Assembly: GCF_002846335.1 (NCBI RefSeq)
Contig: NZ_PJMQ01000001.1
Coordinates: 1,364,001-1,428,000, forward strand
Length of the DNA stretch: 64,000 nt
Direction: 5' to 3'
From: Janthinobacterium sp. 61
GTDB taxonomy: Bacteria > Pseudomonadota > Gammaproteobacteria > Burkholderiales > Burkholderiaceae_D
This document shows, piece by piece, positions 8,190-17,445 of the stretch (within the stretch, counting starts at the first letter, position 1; every line of letters starts with the position of its first letter). Both the position numbers and the translations under genes were made by a program. Under the pieces are notes generated by a model. It saw nothing but the letters and a program-made list of their open reading frames with translations. It made no database searches and was not told the DNA's origin.

Positions 8190-9842
8190 CTACCTGTGCG
8201 GCGGCGTCAGCACGCTGGCGATGGCTTTCGGCAAGGTTTCCGGATAATCACGGCTGAAGTGCAGGCCACGGCTTTCGCGGCGCGACAGGGCGCTGTTGAC
8301 GATCATCGACGCCACGTCGACCAGATTGCGCAATTCCAGCAAGTCGTGCGTGATGCGGAAGTTGCGGTAGTACTCGTCGATTTCCTCTTTCAGCAGGGCG
8401 ATGCGGTGCTGGGCCCGCTCCAGGCGCTTGGTCGTGCGCACGATGCCCACGTAATTCCACATGAAGCGGCGCAGTTCATCCCAATTGTGGGAAATCACCA
8501 CTTCTTCATCCGCATCCGTGACGCGGCTTTCATCCCAGTCGGGCAAATATGGCGTGCCCAGCTTTTCCTTGCTTTCGATATCCTGTGCGCAAGCGCGGCC
8601 GATGACGATGCATTCCAGCAAGGAATTCGACGCCAGGCGGTTCGCGCCGTGCAAGCCGGTACAGGCAGTCTCGCCCACTGCATACAGGCCCGGCAAGTCG
8701 GCGCGACCGGACAGGTCCGTGACGACGCCGCCGCAAGTGTAGTGGGCGGCAGGCACGATGGGGATAGGCTGCTTGGTGATGTCGATGCCCAGTTCCAAAC
8801 AGCGCGCGTAAATTGTGGGGAAGTGTTCGATGAGGAACTCGGCCGGCTTGTGGCTGATGTCCAGGTGCACGTAATCGAGGCCGCGCTTTTTGATCTCAAA
8901 GTCGATGGCGCGCGCCACCACGTCGCGCGGCGCCAGTTCGGCCCGCTCATCGTGGGCCAGCATGAAGCGCTGGCCGGCCGCTGCGCCCGCTTCGGGCGGC
9001 AGTTTCAGCAAACCGCCTTCGCCACGGATGGCTTCGGTGATCAGGAAGGATTTCGCATACGGGTGGTACAAACAAGTCGGGTGGAACTGGATGAATTCCA
9101 TGTTCGACACGCGGCAGCCGGCGCGCCAGGCCATGGCGATGCCGTCGCCGCTGGCCGTGTCAGGATTCGTTGTGTATAAATACACCTTGCCGGCGCCTCC
9201 CGTGGCCAGCACGGTGTGCTCGGCGGCAAAGGTGTGCACCTTGCCCGTTTGCTCATCCTGCACGTACAGGCCGTGGCAATGCGGTTGCGCATTGCGCTGT
9301 GTCGGCTTCATGCCCAGCTTGTCGGAGGTGATCAGGTCGATGGCGCAATGGTGTTCGAACAGGCTGATGTTCGGGTGGGAACGTACCTTTTCTTCCAGAG
9401 TCACCTGCACGGCGTGGCCCGTGGCGTCGGCTGCGTGGATGATGCGGCGCTGGCTATGGCCACCTTCGCGGGTCAGATGGAAGCCCAGTTCGGCCGTGGC
9501 GTCGCGCGTAAACGGCACGCCTTGCTCGATCAGCCATTCGATGGCTTCGCGGCCGTGTTCGACGATATAGCGCGTGGCGCTCTCGTCGCATAGGCCGCCG
9601 CCCGCTATCAGTGTGTCTTCGATGTGCTGCTGATGGCTGTCGCCCGAGTCCAGCACGGCCGCGATCCCGCCTTGCGCCCAGTTGCTGGCGCCATCGAGCA
9701 GCGCGCGTTTGGAAATGATCGCGACAGTGCGCGTCTCAGCTAAATGCAGTGCAACCGATAAACCCGCCAGGCCACTGCCGACAATCGCTACATCAAATTT
9801 CATGACATTCATCTCATTTAGGGGAAGCATACTATATGCCAT
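8190..9842 (-). CDS. nadB: L-aspartate oxidase
   Basis: NadB oxidises L-aspartate to iminoaspartate with FAD, the first step of de novo NAD synthesis; NadA then makes quinolinate in the cytoplasm. The sequence shows the FAD motif [12 protein letters not shown], the flavin-binding [28 protein letters not shown] and the C-terminal [22 protein letters not shown] region ending in [15 protein letters not shown], all typical of NadB rather than succinate dehydrogenase. At 550 residues it is full length. The start at 9842 has GAGGGG close upstream; an internal ATG at 9803 ([11 protein letters not shown]) matches the usual NadB N-terminus and is a credible alternative. nadA and nadC are not adjacent. 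It is divergent from the EPS regulator operon. Confidence 0.96.
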   Translation of the reverse strand: MAYSMLPLNEMNVMKFDVAIVGSGLAGLSVALHLAETRTVAIISKRALLDGASNWAQGGIAAVLDSGDSHQQHIEDTLIAGGGLCDESATRYIVEHGREAIEWLIEQGVPFTRDATAELGFHLTREGGHSQRRIIHAADATGHAVQVTLEEKVRSHPNISLFEHHCAIDLITSDKLGMKPTQRNAQPHCHGLYVQDEQTGKVHTFAAEHTVLATGGAGKVYLYTTNPDTASGDGIAMAWRAGCRVSNMEFIQFHPTCLYHPYAKSFLITEAIRGEGGLLKLPPEAGAAAGQRFMLAHDERAELAPRDVVARAIDFEIKKRGLDYVHLDISHKPAEFLIEHFPTIYARCLELGIDITKQPIPIVPAAHYTCGGVVTDLSGRADLPGLYAVGETACTGLHGANRLASNSLLECIVIGRACAQDIESKEKLGTPYLPDWDESRVTDADEEVVISHNWDELRRFMWNYVGIVRTTKRLERAQHRIALLKEEIDEYYRNFRITHDLLELRNLVDVASMIVNSALSRRESRGLHFSRDYPETLPKAIASVLTPPHR

Positions 9843-10006
9843 TTCCCCTCATTCGGTAATGTGTTGAGATAAATTCTGCAAGCGAAAGATCGCCGGGGGC
9901 GTAGCTTGTGGCGCATCAATGTCCTCGCGGAACAGTTGGCCATCATGGCAAGACAGCAGCAGGCCGCCCTGTGCGCGGCGTGCCGCTTTTTGCCGCAGGA
10001 GGAACC

Positions 10007-11395
10007 ATGATCCGCATCTTCAGCCATTATGTCTCGAAAACAGCGTTTATATTGCTGTTGCTGGAAATCATGATCCTGTTGCTGTCGGCCACCCTGACAT
10101 CGATGCTGTGGCTGGCGGACGACAGCCGCCTGGTGCGGGTGGGTGAGCTTTACCTTTCGTCCACGATCTTTGCGCTGGTCATCGTGTTGAGCATGAGTGC
10201 GCTGGGCATGTACCAGCACCGCTCGCGTGAGGATATCCGCAACACTTTATTGCGCATCCTGCCTTCGTTTGCGCTGGGTTTTGCCGTGCTCAGCGTCTTG
10301 ATCCGTTTCATCCCGTCCTTGCATTTCGGGCGCGGCAGCGTGCTGATCTTTGGCCTGGGCGCCATCGGCGTGCTGCTGGCGCGCCTGGTGGTGTTCAAAT
10401 CCTCGCAATCGCCGCTGATGGAAGGCCGGCTGATCCTGGTGGGCGGCGGGGCACTGGCGCGCGAATGCATGGACTTGGCAGCGAGCAAGATCGGTTTCCA
10501 CCAGTTTACGGTGGTCGGCTGCGTCGATGTGGCGGGAGAGCAATGCTGCGTGCCGGTCTCGGCCTTGCTGCCGGCCGAGCCGTCGCTGCTGGCCATGGCC
10601 CAGCGCCATGCGGCGCATGAGATCGTGGTGTCCGTCAGCGACCGGCGCAATGGGGCGTTTCCTGCCAAGCAGCTGTTGGAATGCGCGCTGGGCGGCGTGA
10701 AGGTGATCGACGCGGCCACGTTTTTCGAGCGCGAAGCGTGCCAGATCCGCATCGATTCCTTGCAGCCCAGCTATCTGATCTATGGCGGCGGCTTCGACCA
10801 GAGTTTTTTCCGCGCCGCCTCGAAGCGCCTGTTTGACTTGGCCGCCAGCAGCGTCATCTGCCTGGCGGCGCTGCCCGTGATGCTGGTCACGGCAATGTGC
10901 ATCCGCCTGGAAGACGGCGGCCCCGTGTTTTACCAGCAGGAGCGGGTGGGGCGCGACGGCTTACCCTTTAAGGTGCTGAAATTTCGCAGCATGCGCTGTG
11001 ATGCCGAGCGCGATGGCAAGCCCATCTGGGCGCTGGCCAATGATGCGCGCATCACGCGGGTGGGCAATCTGATCCGCAAGCTGCGCATCGACGAATTGCC
11101 GCAAATGCTCAATGTGTTTCGCGGCGAAATGAGTTTTGTGGGGCCGCGCCCCGAGCGTGTCTACTTTGTCGAGCAACTGAAGCAGCAGGTGCCGTACTAC
11201 AACATTCGTCATAGCATCAAGCCCGGCATCACGGGCCTGGCGCAAGTGCGCTACCAATATGGCGCTTCCGTCGACGATGCCGTGAAGAAGCTGCAATACG
11301 ATTTATATTATGTGAAAAATAACAGCCTCTTCCTCGACTTGCTGATCCTGCTCGACACGGTGCAGGTGGTGCTGTTTGGCAAGGGCAGCCGATGA
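10007..11395 (+). CDS. EpsB-type undecaprenyl-phosphate sugar transferase (exosortase/EPS system)
   Basis: This 462-residue polyprenyl-phosphate hexose-1-phosphate transferase starts polysaccharide repeat-unit synthesis at the inner membrane. The N-terminal half has about four membrane helices and a nucleotide-binding fold (LILVGGGALARECMDL). The C-terminal bacterial sugar transferase domain has a membrane anchor, then ERVGRDGLPFKVLKFRSM, LRKLRIDELPQMLNVFRGEMSFVGPRPE and IKPGITGLAQV. This matches the EpsB family linked to PEP-CTERM/exosortase loci. The ATG at 10007 follows a strong CAGGAGG site; an in-frame start at 9908 would only add non-conserved residues. Its stop overlaps the start of prsK by 4 nt. 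Confidence 0.92.
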   Translation: MIRIFSHYVSKTAFILLLLEIMILLLSATLTSMLWLADDSRLVRVGELYLSSTIFALVIVLSMSALGMYQHRSREDIRNTLLRILPSFALGFAVLSVLIRFIPSLHFGRGSVLIFGLGAIGVLLARLVVFKSSQSPLMEGRLILVGGGALARECMDLAASKIGFHQFTVVGCVDVAGEQCCVPVSALLPAEPSLLAMAQRHAAHEIVVSVSDRRNGAFPAKQLLECALGGVKVIDAATFFEREACQIRIDSLQPSYLIYGGGFDQSFFRAASKRLFDLAASSVICLAALPVMLVTAMCIRLEDGGPVFYQQERVGRDGLPFKVLKFRSMRCDAERDGKPIWALANDARITRVGNLIRKLRIDELPQMLNVFRGEMSFVGPRPERVYFVEQLKQQVPYYNIRHSIKPGITGLAQVRYQYGASVDDAVKKLQYDLYYVKNNSLFLDLLILLDTVQVVLFGKGSR

Positions 11396-13443
11396 TGCGG
11401 GCGCAATCGGCCTGGCTGGCGCAGACTGATGCGGCGGCCCTCAGCCACGGCCTCGCGTCGCTGGCCTTCTTCGCGCTGGCGCTGCTATTCATCAGCAACT
11501 GGCGCGCGCGGCAAAACGTGCGCGCCTTGCTGCTCGCCTGCCTGGCGACGGGGGGCTGGGCCACGGGCACGGTGGTGCTGGTGCTGCTGGGGCAACGCAT
11601 CGCGCTGGCCGGCGATGCGCTGGAGTTGCTGCGCACCCTGGCCTGGCTGGTTTTTCTGCTGTTGCTGATCGAACCGTCGCGGCCCCGCTTGCGTCTGGTG
11701 CTGGCCGGCGTCGCCCTCACGGCGCTGGCGCCCTGGCTGCTGTCCATGGCCTCGTCGTGGCTGGCGCTGCCTTTGCCGGCGCGTATCATCGCCAGTGTCT
11801 GCCGTTTGCTGCTGGCCGTGCTGGGCATGCTGCTGGTGGAGCAGTGGTACCGCAACACGCCGCCCTTGAAACGCTGGGGCATCAAGTTTGCCTGCCTGGG
11901 CGTGGGCGGCCTGTTTGCCTACGATTTCTATCTGTACAGCGACGCCTTGCTGTTTCGCGCGATCAACGATGATATCTGGGCCGCGCGCGGCATCGTCGAC
12001 GCCCTGTGCGCCCCGCTGCTGGCCGTGTCGGCCGCGCGCAATACGGGCTGGGCGCTGGGCCTGTCCGTTTCGCGCCAGATGCTGTACCGCTCGGCCGCCT
12101 TGCTGGGTTCGGCCATCTATTTGCTGGCCATGGCGGCCAGCGCCTACTACTTGCGCTATGTCGGCGGCACCTGGGGTTCGCTGATGCAGATGGCCTACCT
12201 GGGCGGCGCGGCCCTGTTGCTGGCGGGCGTGCTGTTTTCCGGCAGTCTGCGCGCCAAGCTCAAGGTCACCATCAACAAGCATTTCTATAACGCCATCTTC
12301 GATTACCGCGAAGAATGGCTGCGTTTTACGCGGGCCTTGTCTGAAGATGGCCCGGCCCTGGGCGAACGCACGATACAGGCCATGGCGCAGCTGGTCGAAA
12401 GCCGCGCCGGCGCGCTGTGGATAGTGCGCGAACAGGGGCAGTTTGCCCCGGCCGCCACCTGGAACTGGCCACCGAGCACGTGGAGCGAGCCGGCGACCGG
12501 CAGCCTGTGCCAGTTTCTGGAAGCGCGGCAGTGGGTGATCGACGTGCCTGACTGTCGGCAAAACCCGCGCCAGTACGGTGGCTTGCAGCTACCGCCTGCG
12601 CTGCTGGCGCTGCCCGACGTGTGGCTGCTGCTGCCCTTGATGCTGCATGGCCAGCTGTTCGCCTTTGTCGCGCTGGCGCGGCCCCGTACGCGTATCGGCT
12701 TGAACTGGGAAATCCGCGACGTGCTGAAAATTGCCGGCAGCCAAGCCGCCAGCTATTTGGCGCACCGCGAATCGCTCGACACCCTGACGGTGTCGCGCCA
12801 GTTTGACTCGTTCAACCGCATGTCCACTTTTATTGTGCATGACTTGAAAAACCTCGTGTTCCAGCTGTCCTTGTTGTTAAGCAATGCCGAAAAGCACCGC
12901 GCCAATCCCGCCTTCCAGCAGGACATGCTGGGCACCCTGGACCATTCCGTGCAGAAAATGAAGACCTTGCTGCAGAAGCTGGCGCGTGGCGAGGCGCCGG
13001 AAGCGCCGGCGCCGCTGCTGCTCGATGGCTTGCTGCGCCAGGCCGTGGCCGCCAAGGCCAGCCTGGCGCCGGCGCCCCGACTGGAAATTGTCGATGCCGA
13101 GCTGACGGTGCTGGCCAACCGCGCTCGGCTGGAAAGAGTGCTGGGCCATTTGATCCAGAACGCCATCGAGGCCACAGCCAGCGATGGCAAGGTGGCCGTA
13201 CGGCTGCGGCGCGAGCAGCACACGGCCGTGGTCGAGCTCGACGATACGGGGCAGGGCATGAGCGAGCAATTCATCCGCGAACGCCTGTTCAAGCCCTTTG
13301 ACACGACCAAGACGGCGGGCATGGGCATCGGCGTGTTCGAAAGCCGCGAATACCTGCGCGAAGTGGGCGGCAGCCTGGAAGTGCGCAGCGAACCCGAGGT
13401 CGGCACCAGGTTTCGCGTGATCCTGCCGCTGCACGCGGCCTAG
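11392..13443 (+). CDS. prsK: PEP-CTERM system histidine kinase PrsK
   Basis: This 683-residue sensor kinase begins with about seven to nine membrane helices (residues 15-285). A GAF-like region follows (about 330-465), then an atypical histidine box (STFIVHDLKNLVFQLSLL, with His483), the N box HLIQNAIEATA near residue 585, and DDTGQGMSEQFI and GMGIGVFESREYL for ATP binding. This order is characteristic of PrsK, the kinase that pairs with PrsR in exosortase-containing Gram-negatives. It starts with ATGATG overlapping the sugar transferase stop, so the two are co-translated. It probably phosphorylates the regulator encoded immediately downstream. Confidence 0.95.
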   Translation: MMRAQSAWLAQTDAAALSHGLASLAFFALALLFISNWRARQNVRALLLACLATGGWATGTVVLVLLGQRIALAGDALELLRTLAWLVFLLLLIEPSRPRLRLVLAGVALTALAPWLLSMASSWLALPLPARIIASVCRLLLAVLGMLLVEQWYRNTPPLKRWGIKFACLGVGGLFAYDFYLYSDALLFRAINDDIWAARGIVDALCAPLLAVSAARNTGWALGLSVSRQMLYRSAALLGSAIYLLAMAASAYYLRYVGGTWGSLMQMAYLGGAALLLAGVLFSGSLRAKLKVTINKHFYNAIFDYREEWLRFTRALSEDGPALGERTIQAMAQLVESRAGALWIVREQGQFAPAATWNWPPSTWSEPATGSLCQFLEARQWVIDVPDCRQNPRQYGGLQLPPALLALPDVWLLLPLMLHGQLFAFVALARPRTRIGLNWEIRDVLKIAGSQAASYLAHRESLDTLTVSRQFDSFNRMSTFIVHDLKNLVFQLSLLLSNAEKHRANPAFQQDMLGTLDHSVQKMKTLLQKLARGEAPEAPAPLLLDGLLRQAVAAKASLAPAPRLEIVDAELTVLANRARLERVLGHLIQNAIEATASDGKVAVRLRREQHTAVVELDDTGQGMSEQFIRERLFKPFDTTKTAGMGIGVFESREYLREVGGSLEVRSEPEVGTRFRVILPLHAA

Positions 13444-13455
13444 AAAAGGAGTGCC

Positions 13456-14811
13456 ATGGGCAAGCAAAAACTGCTGGTCATCGAAGACGACCCGGGCCTG
13501 CAAAAGCAGTTGCACTGGAGTTTTGACGGCTATGAAGTCTTGTTGGCGGGCGAGCGTGAAACGGCGCTGGCGCTGGTGCGGCGCCACCAGCCATCCGTGG
13601 TGACGATGGATCTGGGCTTGCCGCCGGACCCGGACGGCGCCACGGAAGGCCTGGCCACCCTGCAGCACATCCTCGCGCTGGCGCCGGACACCAAGGTCAT
13701 CATCCTCTCGGGCAACCAGGAGCGGGCGCATGCGTTAAAGGCCATCGCCCTGGGCGCCTACGATTTCCACCAGAAACCGTTCGACGCCGACATGCTGGGC
13801 CTGGTCATCGCCCGCGCGTTCTACCTGCACGCCATGCAGCAGGAAAACCGCCGCATGCTGCAGACGCAGGCGGACTCGCCGCTGGCCGGCATCGTCAGCC
13901 GCGATCCGGGCATGCTGAAACTGTGCCGCAGCGTGGAAAAAGTGGCGCCCTCGTCGGCCAGCGTGATGCTGCTGGGCGACTCGGGCAGCGGCAAGGAATT
14001 GATTGCGAAGGGCTTGCATGCACTGTCCAGCCGCCATGCGCAGCGTTTTGTGGCCATCAATTGCGCGGCCATCCCGGAAAACCTGCTGGAAAGCGAGCTG
14101 TTCGGTTATGAGCGGGGAGCATTTACGGGCGCGGCGCGGCAAACCTTGGGCAAGATCGAGCTGGCTCACGGCGGCACCTTCTTTCTCGACGAGGTCGGCG
14201 ACATGCCGATGGCCCTGCAGGCGAAATTGCTGCGCTTCCTGCAGGAAAGAGTCATCGAAAGGGTGGGCGGGCGCGCTGAGATCGCCGTCGACGTGCGCAT
14301 CGTCTGCGCCACGCACCAGGATTTGAAAATGCTGGCGGAACAGGGGCGTTTCCGCGAAGACCTGTTCTACCGCCTCAGCGAAATCGTCTTGCGCATTCCG
14401 CCCCTGCGCGAACGGGCCGGCGATGCAGCCTTGCTGGCCCACCATTTCAAGAACAAGTTCTGCGCCAGCGAGGGACGCAGCAACCTGCATTTCAGCGCGG
14501 GCGCGCTGCAGCTGATCGAAAGCCATGGCTGGCCCGGCAATGTGCGCGAGGTGGAAAACTGCATCAAGCGCGCCGTCATCATGAGCGACGGGCCGCAGAT
14601 CGCGGCCGACGATCTGGGCTTGTCCGCCAGCGCCCAAGCGGCGCCCATGGACGAGGCCATCAACCTGCGCCAGGCCCGCGAAGCGGCCGAATACAAGGCC
14701 ATGGTGCGCGCGCTGGCGCGGGCCGACGGCAATATCGCCCGCGCAGCTGACTTGCTGGGAGTGAGCCGGCCCACCTTGTACGACCTGATGGGCCATCACG
14801 GCATCAAGTAG
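13456..14811 (+). CDS. prsR: Sigma-54-dependent response regulator PrsR
   Basis: This 451-residue NtrC-type regulator has a receiver domain with a phosphorylatable Asp52 (VVTMDLGLP). The AAA+ domain has Walker A GDSGSGKE, the sigma-54 contact loop GAFTGA, Walker B GGTFFLDEVGDM, and a Fis-type helix-turn-helix at the C-terminus (NIARAADLLGVSRPTLYDLM). It belongs to the PEP-CTERM-box regulator family. By family knowledge it would activate RpoN promoters of PEP-CTERM proteins and EPS genes; no matching site was identified in this window by eye. It lies 12 bp after prsK behind an AAAGGAG ribosome-binding site. Confidence 0.95.
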   Translation: MGKQKLLVIEDDPGLQKQLHWSFDGYEVLLAGERETALALVRRHQPSVVTMDLGLPPDPDGATEGLATLQHILALAPDTKVIILSGNQERAHALKAIALGAYDFHQKPFDADMLGLVIARAFYLHAMQQENRRMLQTQADSPLAGIVSRDPGMLKLCRSVEKVAPSSASVMLLGDSGSGKELIAKGLHALSSRHAQRFVAINCAAIPENLLESELFGYERGAFTGAARQTLGKIELAHGGTFFLDEVGDMPMALQAKLLRFLQERVIERVGGRAEIAVDVRIVCATHQDLKMLAEQGRFREDLFYRLSEIVLRIPPLRERAGDAALLAHHFKNKFCASEGRSNLHFSAGALQLIESHGWPGNVREVENCIKRAVIMSDGPQIAADDLGLSASAQAAPMDEAINLRQAREAAEYKAMVRALARADGNIARAADLLGVSRPTLYDLMGHHGIK

Positions 14812-14916
14812 CTGCAGGATACTGATATGAATTGAATATCAAGTTTGTGTAAGGCGTCGCACATACGCTGACGCCGCCATGGCGCATCCTTGTCTCATCC
14901 ACAACAAGGAGGCGCC

Positions 14917-15360
14917 ATGAATGCGATCAGTTTATTAATGCAGGACCACAAGGCCGTCAAAGCCTTGTTTACCCAATATGAAGGCTTGAGCGACCGCTCA
15001 TTCGCCACCAAGAAAAAGTTGGCCGACCAGATCTGCCAGGAATTGACCGTGCACACGCAGCTGGAAGAAGAAATCTTCTACCCGGCCGTGCGCCGCCCCA
15101 TCCACGACGGCGATTTGATGGATGAAGCCGTCGTCGAGCACGCGAGCGCCAAGGAACTCATCGCGCAGATCGAAGCGATGGATCCCGCCGACAACCTGTA
15201 CGACGCCAAGGTCAAGGTGCTGTCCGAACAGATCGAACACCACGTCAAGGAAGAAGAGGGTGACATGTTTCCCAAAGTGCGCCGTACAGCCGTCGACCTC
15301 GATGCGCTGGGCCGGGAAATGGCCGCGCGCAAGGAACAGCTGAAGGGCGTGGCCACCTGA
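14917..15360 (+). CDS. Hemerythrin-like HHE domain protein
   Basis: This 147-residue four-helix protein has the hemerythrin HHE metal ligands spread along it: MQDHKAVKALF (His at residue 10), ELTVHTQLEEEIFYP (about 40-55), VEHASAKELI (about 73) and HHVKEEEGDMFPKV (about 107-120). It probably binds a di-iron centre and oxygen or nitric oxide, or acts in stress repair like other stand-alone HHE proteins. The ATG at 14917 follows AAGGAGGCGCC and is preferred over an in-frame ATG at 14890. The membrane-protein gene follows 35 bp later, so they are probably co-transcribed. Confidence 0.92.
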   Translation: MNAISLLMQDHKAVKALFTQYEGLSDRSFATKKKLADQICQELTVHTQLEEEIFYPAVRRPIHDGDLMDEAVVEHASAKELIAQIEAMDPADNLYDAKVKVLSEQIEHHVKEEEGDMFPKVRRTAVDLDALGREMAARKEQLKGVAT

Positions 15361-15395
15361 ACGGCTTAAAAAATCAACAACCAAGGGAGAATTCC

Positions 15396-16343
15396 ATGCA
15401 AGCTACACAATTGTCCGTGTCGGACCTGAACAATCCGGGCGTATCCTGGGGCGCCGTGCTGGCGGGCGCTGCCGCTGCTGCGGCCTTGTCCTTCATCTTG
15501 CTGATCCTCGGCGTGGGGCTGGGCTTGTCGTCCGTGTCGCCGTGGTCGTTTAACGCCACGGCCATCGGCGTGTCGACCATCGCCTGGCTGGCCTTCATGC
15601 AACTGGCCGCGTCCGGCATCGGCGGCTACATGGCCGGCCGTTTGCGTGTGAAATGGAGTTCCATCCACACGGATGAAGTGCATTTCCGCGATACGGCGCA
15701 TGGCTTGCTGGCCTGGGCCGTGGCCACCCTGATCACCGTGGCCGTGCTGGCCGGCGGCACGCGCGCCGTGCTCAGCGGCGCAATCGATGCGGGCAGCGGC
15801 GTGGCGGCGGCAGTGTCCCCGGCCGCAGCGGCTGGTGCTGGCGTGGCTGCGTCCAAGGCGGGCGAGGGCGGCAGTGCCATCAATCCGCTCGATTATTTCT
15901 CGGACATGCTGCTGCGCGCCGCACCCGCACCCGCATCCGCAGCTGCTGCCGTCAGCGGCGCGCCCATGCCAGCATCTGCTGGCGTCACGCTCGCCGACCA
16001 GCGCGTGGAAATCGGCAAGATCTTTGCAACGGGCCTGTCCACGGGCAGCCTGGCCGCCGATGACCGCGCCTACCTGGGCCAGGTCGTGGCCAGCCGCACG
16101 GGCTTGACGCAAGCTGAAGCAGAAGCGCGAGTCGACGCTGTCTACGGCCGCGCCGCCAAGGCCGCCGCCGATGCCAAGGCAAGTGCCCAGCAAGCGGCCG
16201 ATACGGCACGCAAGGCCGGTGCCCACACGGCCCTGTGGATGTTCGTCGCCTTGCTGCTGGGCGCTTTCGTCGCCAGCCTGGCCGCCACTGTTGGCGGGCG
16301 CCAGCGCGACCATGAGCGCGTGCTGCGCCATGTGACCATTTAA
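15396..16343 (+). CDS. Ala-rich membrane protein
   Basis: I recognise no specific function in this 315-residue protein. It has membrane segments near residues 18-42, 50-75 and 105-125, and a last one near 285-305 (ALWMFVALLLGAFVASLAATVGG). Between them is a long Ala-rich, probably periplasmic region with an Ala/Lys/Glu helix (about 225-275). It is preceded by AAGGGAGA at good spacing. It lies between the hemerythrin gene and the 24-aa micropeptide, and the three read like a single stress-related transcription unit ending at the terminator at 16456. Confidence 0.75.
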   Translation: MQATQLSVSDLNNPGVSWGAVLAGAAAAAALSFILLILGVGLGLSSVSPWSFNATAIGVSTIAWLAFMQLAASGIGGYMAGRLRVKWSSIHTDEVHFRDTAHGLLAWAVATLITVAVLAGGTRAVLSGAIDAGSGVAAAVSPAAAAGAGVAASKAGEGGSAINPLDYFSDMLLRAAPAPASAAAAVSGAPMPASAGVTLADQRVEIGKIFATGLSTGSLAADDRAYLGQVVASRTGLTQAEAEARVDAVYGRAAKAAADAKASAQQAADTARKAGAHTALWMFVALLLGAFVASLAATVGGRQRDHERVLRHVTI

Positions 16344-16371
16344 ATCATCCATTTCAATCTAGGAGACTGCC

Positions 16372-16446
16372 ATGCGTTCCATCCTCTTGCTGCTGCTGGG
16401 CATTCCATTGCCCATCGTCATACTGATCGCCCTGTTCGTGCACTAA
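16372..16446 (+). CDS. 24-aa hydrophobic micropeptide
   Basis: This short frame encodes 24 residues, almost all hydrophobic, beginning MRSILLLLLGIPLP and ending in LFVH. It has an excellent ribosome-binding site (AGGAGACTGCC) and is followed 9 bp later by an intrinsic terminator. One membrane helix with a Pro kink is predicted. I recall near-identical short peptides after similar membrane-protein genes in other beta- and gammaproteobacteria, but the role is unknown. Confidence 0.7.
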   Translation: MRSILLLLLGIPLPIVILIALFVH

Positions 16447-16455
16447 CAAAGCAAG

Positions 16456-16490
16456 AACCGGCGCCCGCCGCAAGGTGGGCGCCGGTTTTT
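16456..16490 (+). terminator. Intrinsic terminator after micropeptide
   Basis: An 11-bp GC-rich stem (AACCGGCGCCC pairing with GGGCGCCGGTT) around a 10-nt loop is followed by a T run. It ends the hemerythrin, membrane protein and micropeptide unit. Confidence 0.85.
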
Positions 16491-16544
16491 GCGTGAAAGC
16501 GGCCGCATGTGTAAGATGGCGCCATCTTTCCACCGAGACTATCC

Positions 16545-17114
16545 ATGAATGTGACCGCCATCCGTCCCTTGCTGAAAACCGCCGCCATCGCCGCTTTTAC
16601 CTGCACGCTGCTGGCCTCGTGCTCCACCCTGATCGGCCCGCGCGACGTGAATGTGTCGCTGAGCAAGATGCAGCAAGGCCTGGAGCGCCGCTTTCCCATC
16701 GACAAGCGCGTGTTGTCCGTGCTGGACGTCAAGCTGACCCACCCGCAACTGTCCTTGCAGCCCGAGCGCGAGCGCGTGGCCCTGAGCGTGGATGCGAGCG
16801 TCTTGCCGCCGTTCATACGTCAGAGCTGGCGCGGCAGCCTGGCCATGTCGGGCCGTCTGGTGCTCGACGCCCAGCGCAATGCCGTCTACCTGAGCGAAGC
16901 GAGCGTGGACAAGGTAAGCATCGACGGCATGGATGAAGCGCAGCAGCGCCAGTTCGCCAAGGTGGCCAGCCTGGTGGCCGACCAGCTCATGCATGAAACG
17001 CCGATCTACACCTTCAAGCCCGATGAATTGCGCTACGCGGGCGTGCAATTCGTGCCCACGCAGATCAGGACCACCGGCAATGGGCTGACGGTGACGTTCG
17101 AGCCGGTGAAATAG
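16545..17114 (+). CDS. DUF1439 lipoprotein
   Basis: This 189-residue protein has a lipoprotein signal (lipobox LLASC, Cys near residue 26). The body matches the DUF1439 family: VSLSKMQQGLERRFPIDKRVL after the Cys, then alternating beta strands to the C-terminus. It is probably anchored in the outer or inner membrane facing the periplasm. E. coli YceB is a family member; the family has no established role. It is transcribed alone after the upstream terminator. Confidence 0.88.
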   Translation: MNVTAIRPLLKTAAIAAFTCTLLASCSTLIGPRDVNVSLSKMQQGLERRFPIDKRVLSVLDVKLTHPQLSLQPERERVALSVDASVLPPFIRQSWRGSLAMSGRLVLDAQRNAVYLSEASVDKVSIDGMDEAQQRQFAKVASLVADQLMHETPIYTFKPDELRYAGVQFVPTQIRTTGNGLTVTFEPVK

Positions 17115-17115
17115 G

Positions 17116-17355
17116 CTAGACCTCGAACGCTGGCGAGCTGATTTGCGTTGCCGTGTTATTGCGCGGCGTCGCCTCTTCGTGGAACAGGTCAGCCAAGTAT
17201 TCGCACAACGCATCGGCTTGAATATCGTCCGGAATAATGAAATCGGCGGGCCGGCGCTTGCCTTCCGTGCCGAGATAGAATGCGCGCCATGCTCCCGGAT
17301 TTCCCCGGACGGCAATCAGCGTGCCGAAAATATTGAATCTGCATTCCTGCATCAA
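17116..17355 (-). CDS. DUF7661-like small protein
   Basis: This 79-residue protein reads CRFNIFGTLIAVRGNPGAWRAFYLGTEGKRRPADFIIP followed by an acidic helix and LADLFHEEATP. The pattern (FNIFG start, GKRRP, ADLFHEWATP-like end) fits a family of small soluble proteins I recall as DUF7661. Function is unknown. It is divergent from the 261-aa gene, and the intervening 90 bp hold a tandem 18-bp repeat. Confidence 0.75.
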   Translation of the reverse strand: MMQECRFNIFGTLIAVRGNPGAWRAFYLGTEGKRRPADFIIPDDIQADALCEYLADLFHEEATPRNNTATQISSPAFEV

Positions 17356-17396
17356 GCTGCTCCATTTCCTTGCTCAAGTTTGACATTTGTTGTGCT

Positions 17397-17432
17397 ATAG
17401 TAATATTTACTTATATAGTAACATTTACTTAT
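17397..17432. repeat. Tandem 18-bp direct repeat in a divergent promoter region
   Basis: ATAGTAATATTTACTTAT (17397-17414) is immediately followed by ATAGTAACATTTACTTAT (17415-17432), one mismatch. A TTGACA lies at 17380-17385. The repeats fall where a -10 element or regulator site would be expected for the gene starting at 17446. Confidence 0.65.
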
Positions 17433-17445
17433 CCAAGGGCGGGCA

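Noticed and set aside
8178..9179. Long rightward open frame opposite nadB
   Set aside because: Frame-shadow of a GC-rich gene; the Arg/Gln/Val-rich translation has no domains and nadB is certain on the other strand.
11485..12561. Long leftward open frame opposite prsK
   Set aside because: Gln/Arg/Ala-rich shadow of the kinase membrane region.
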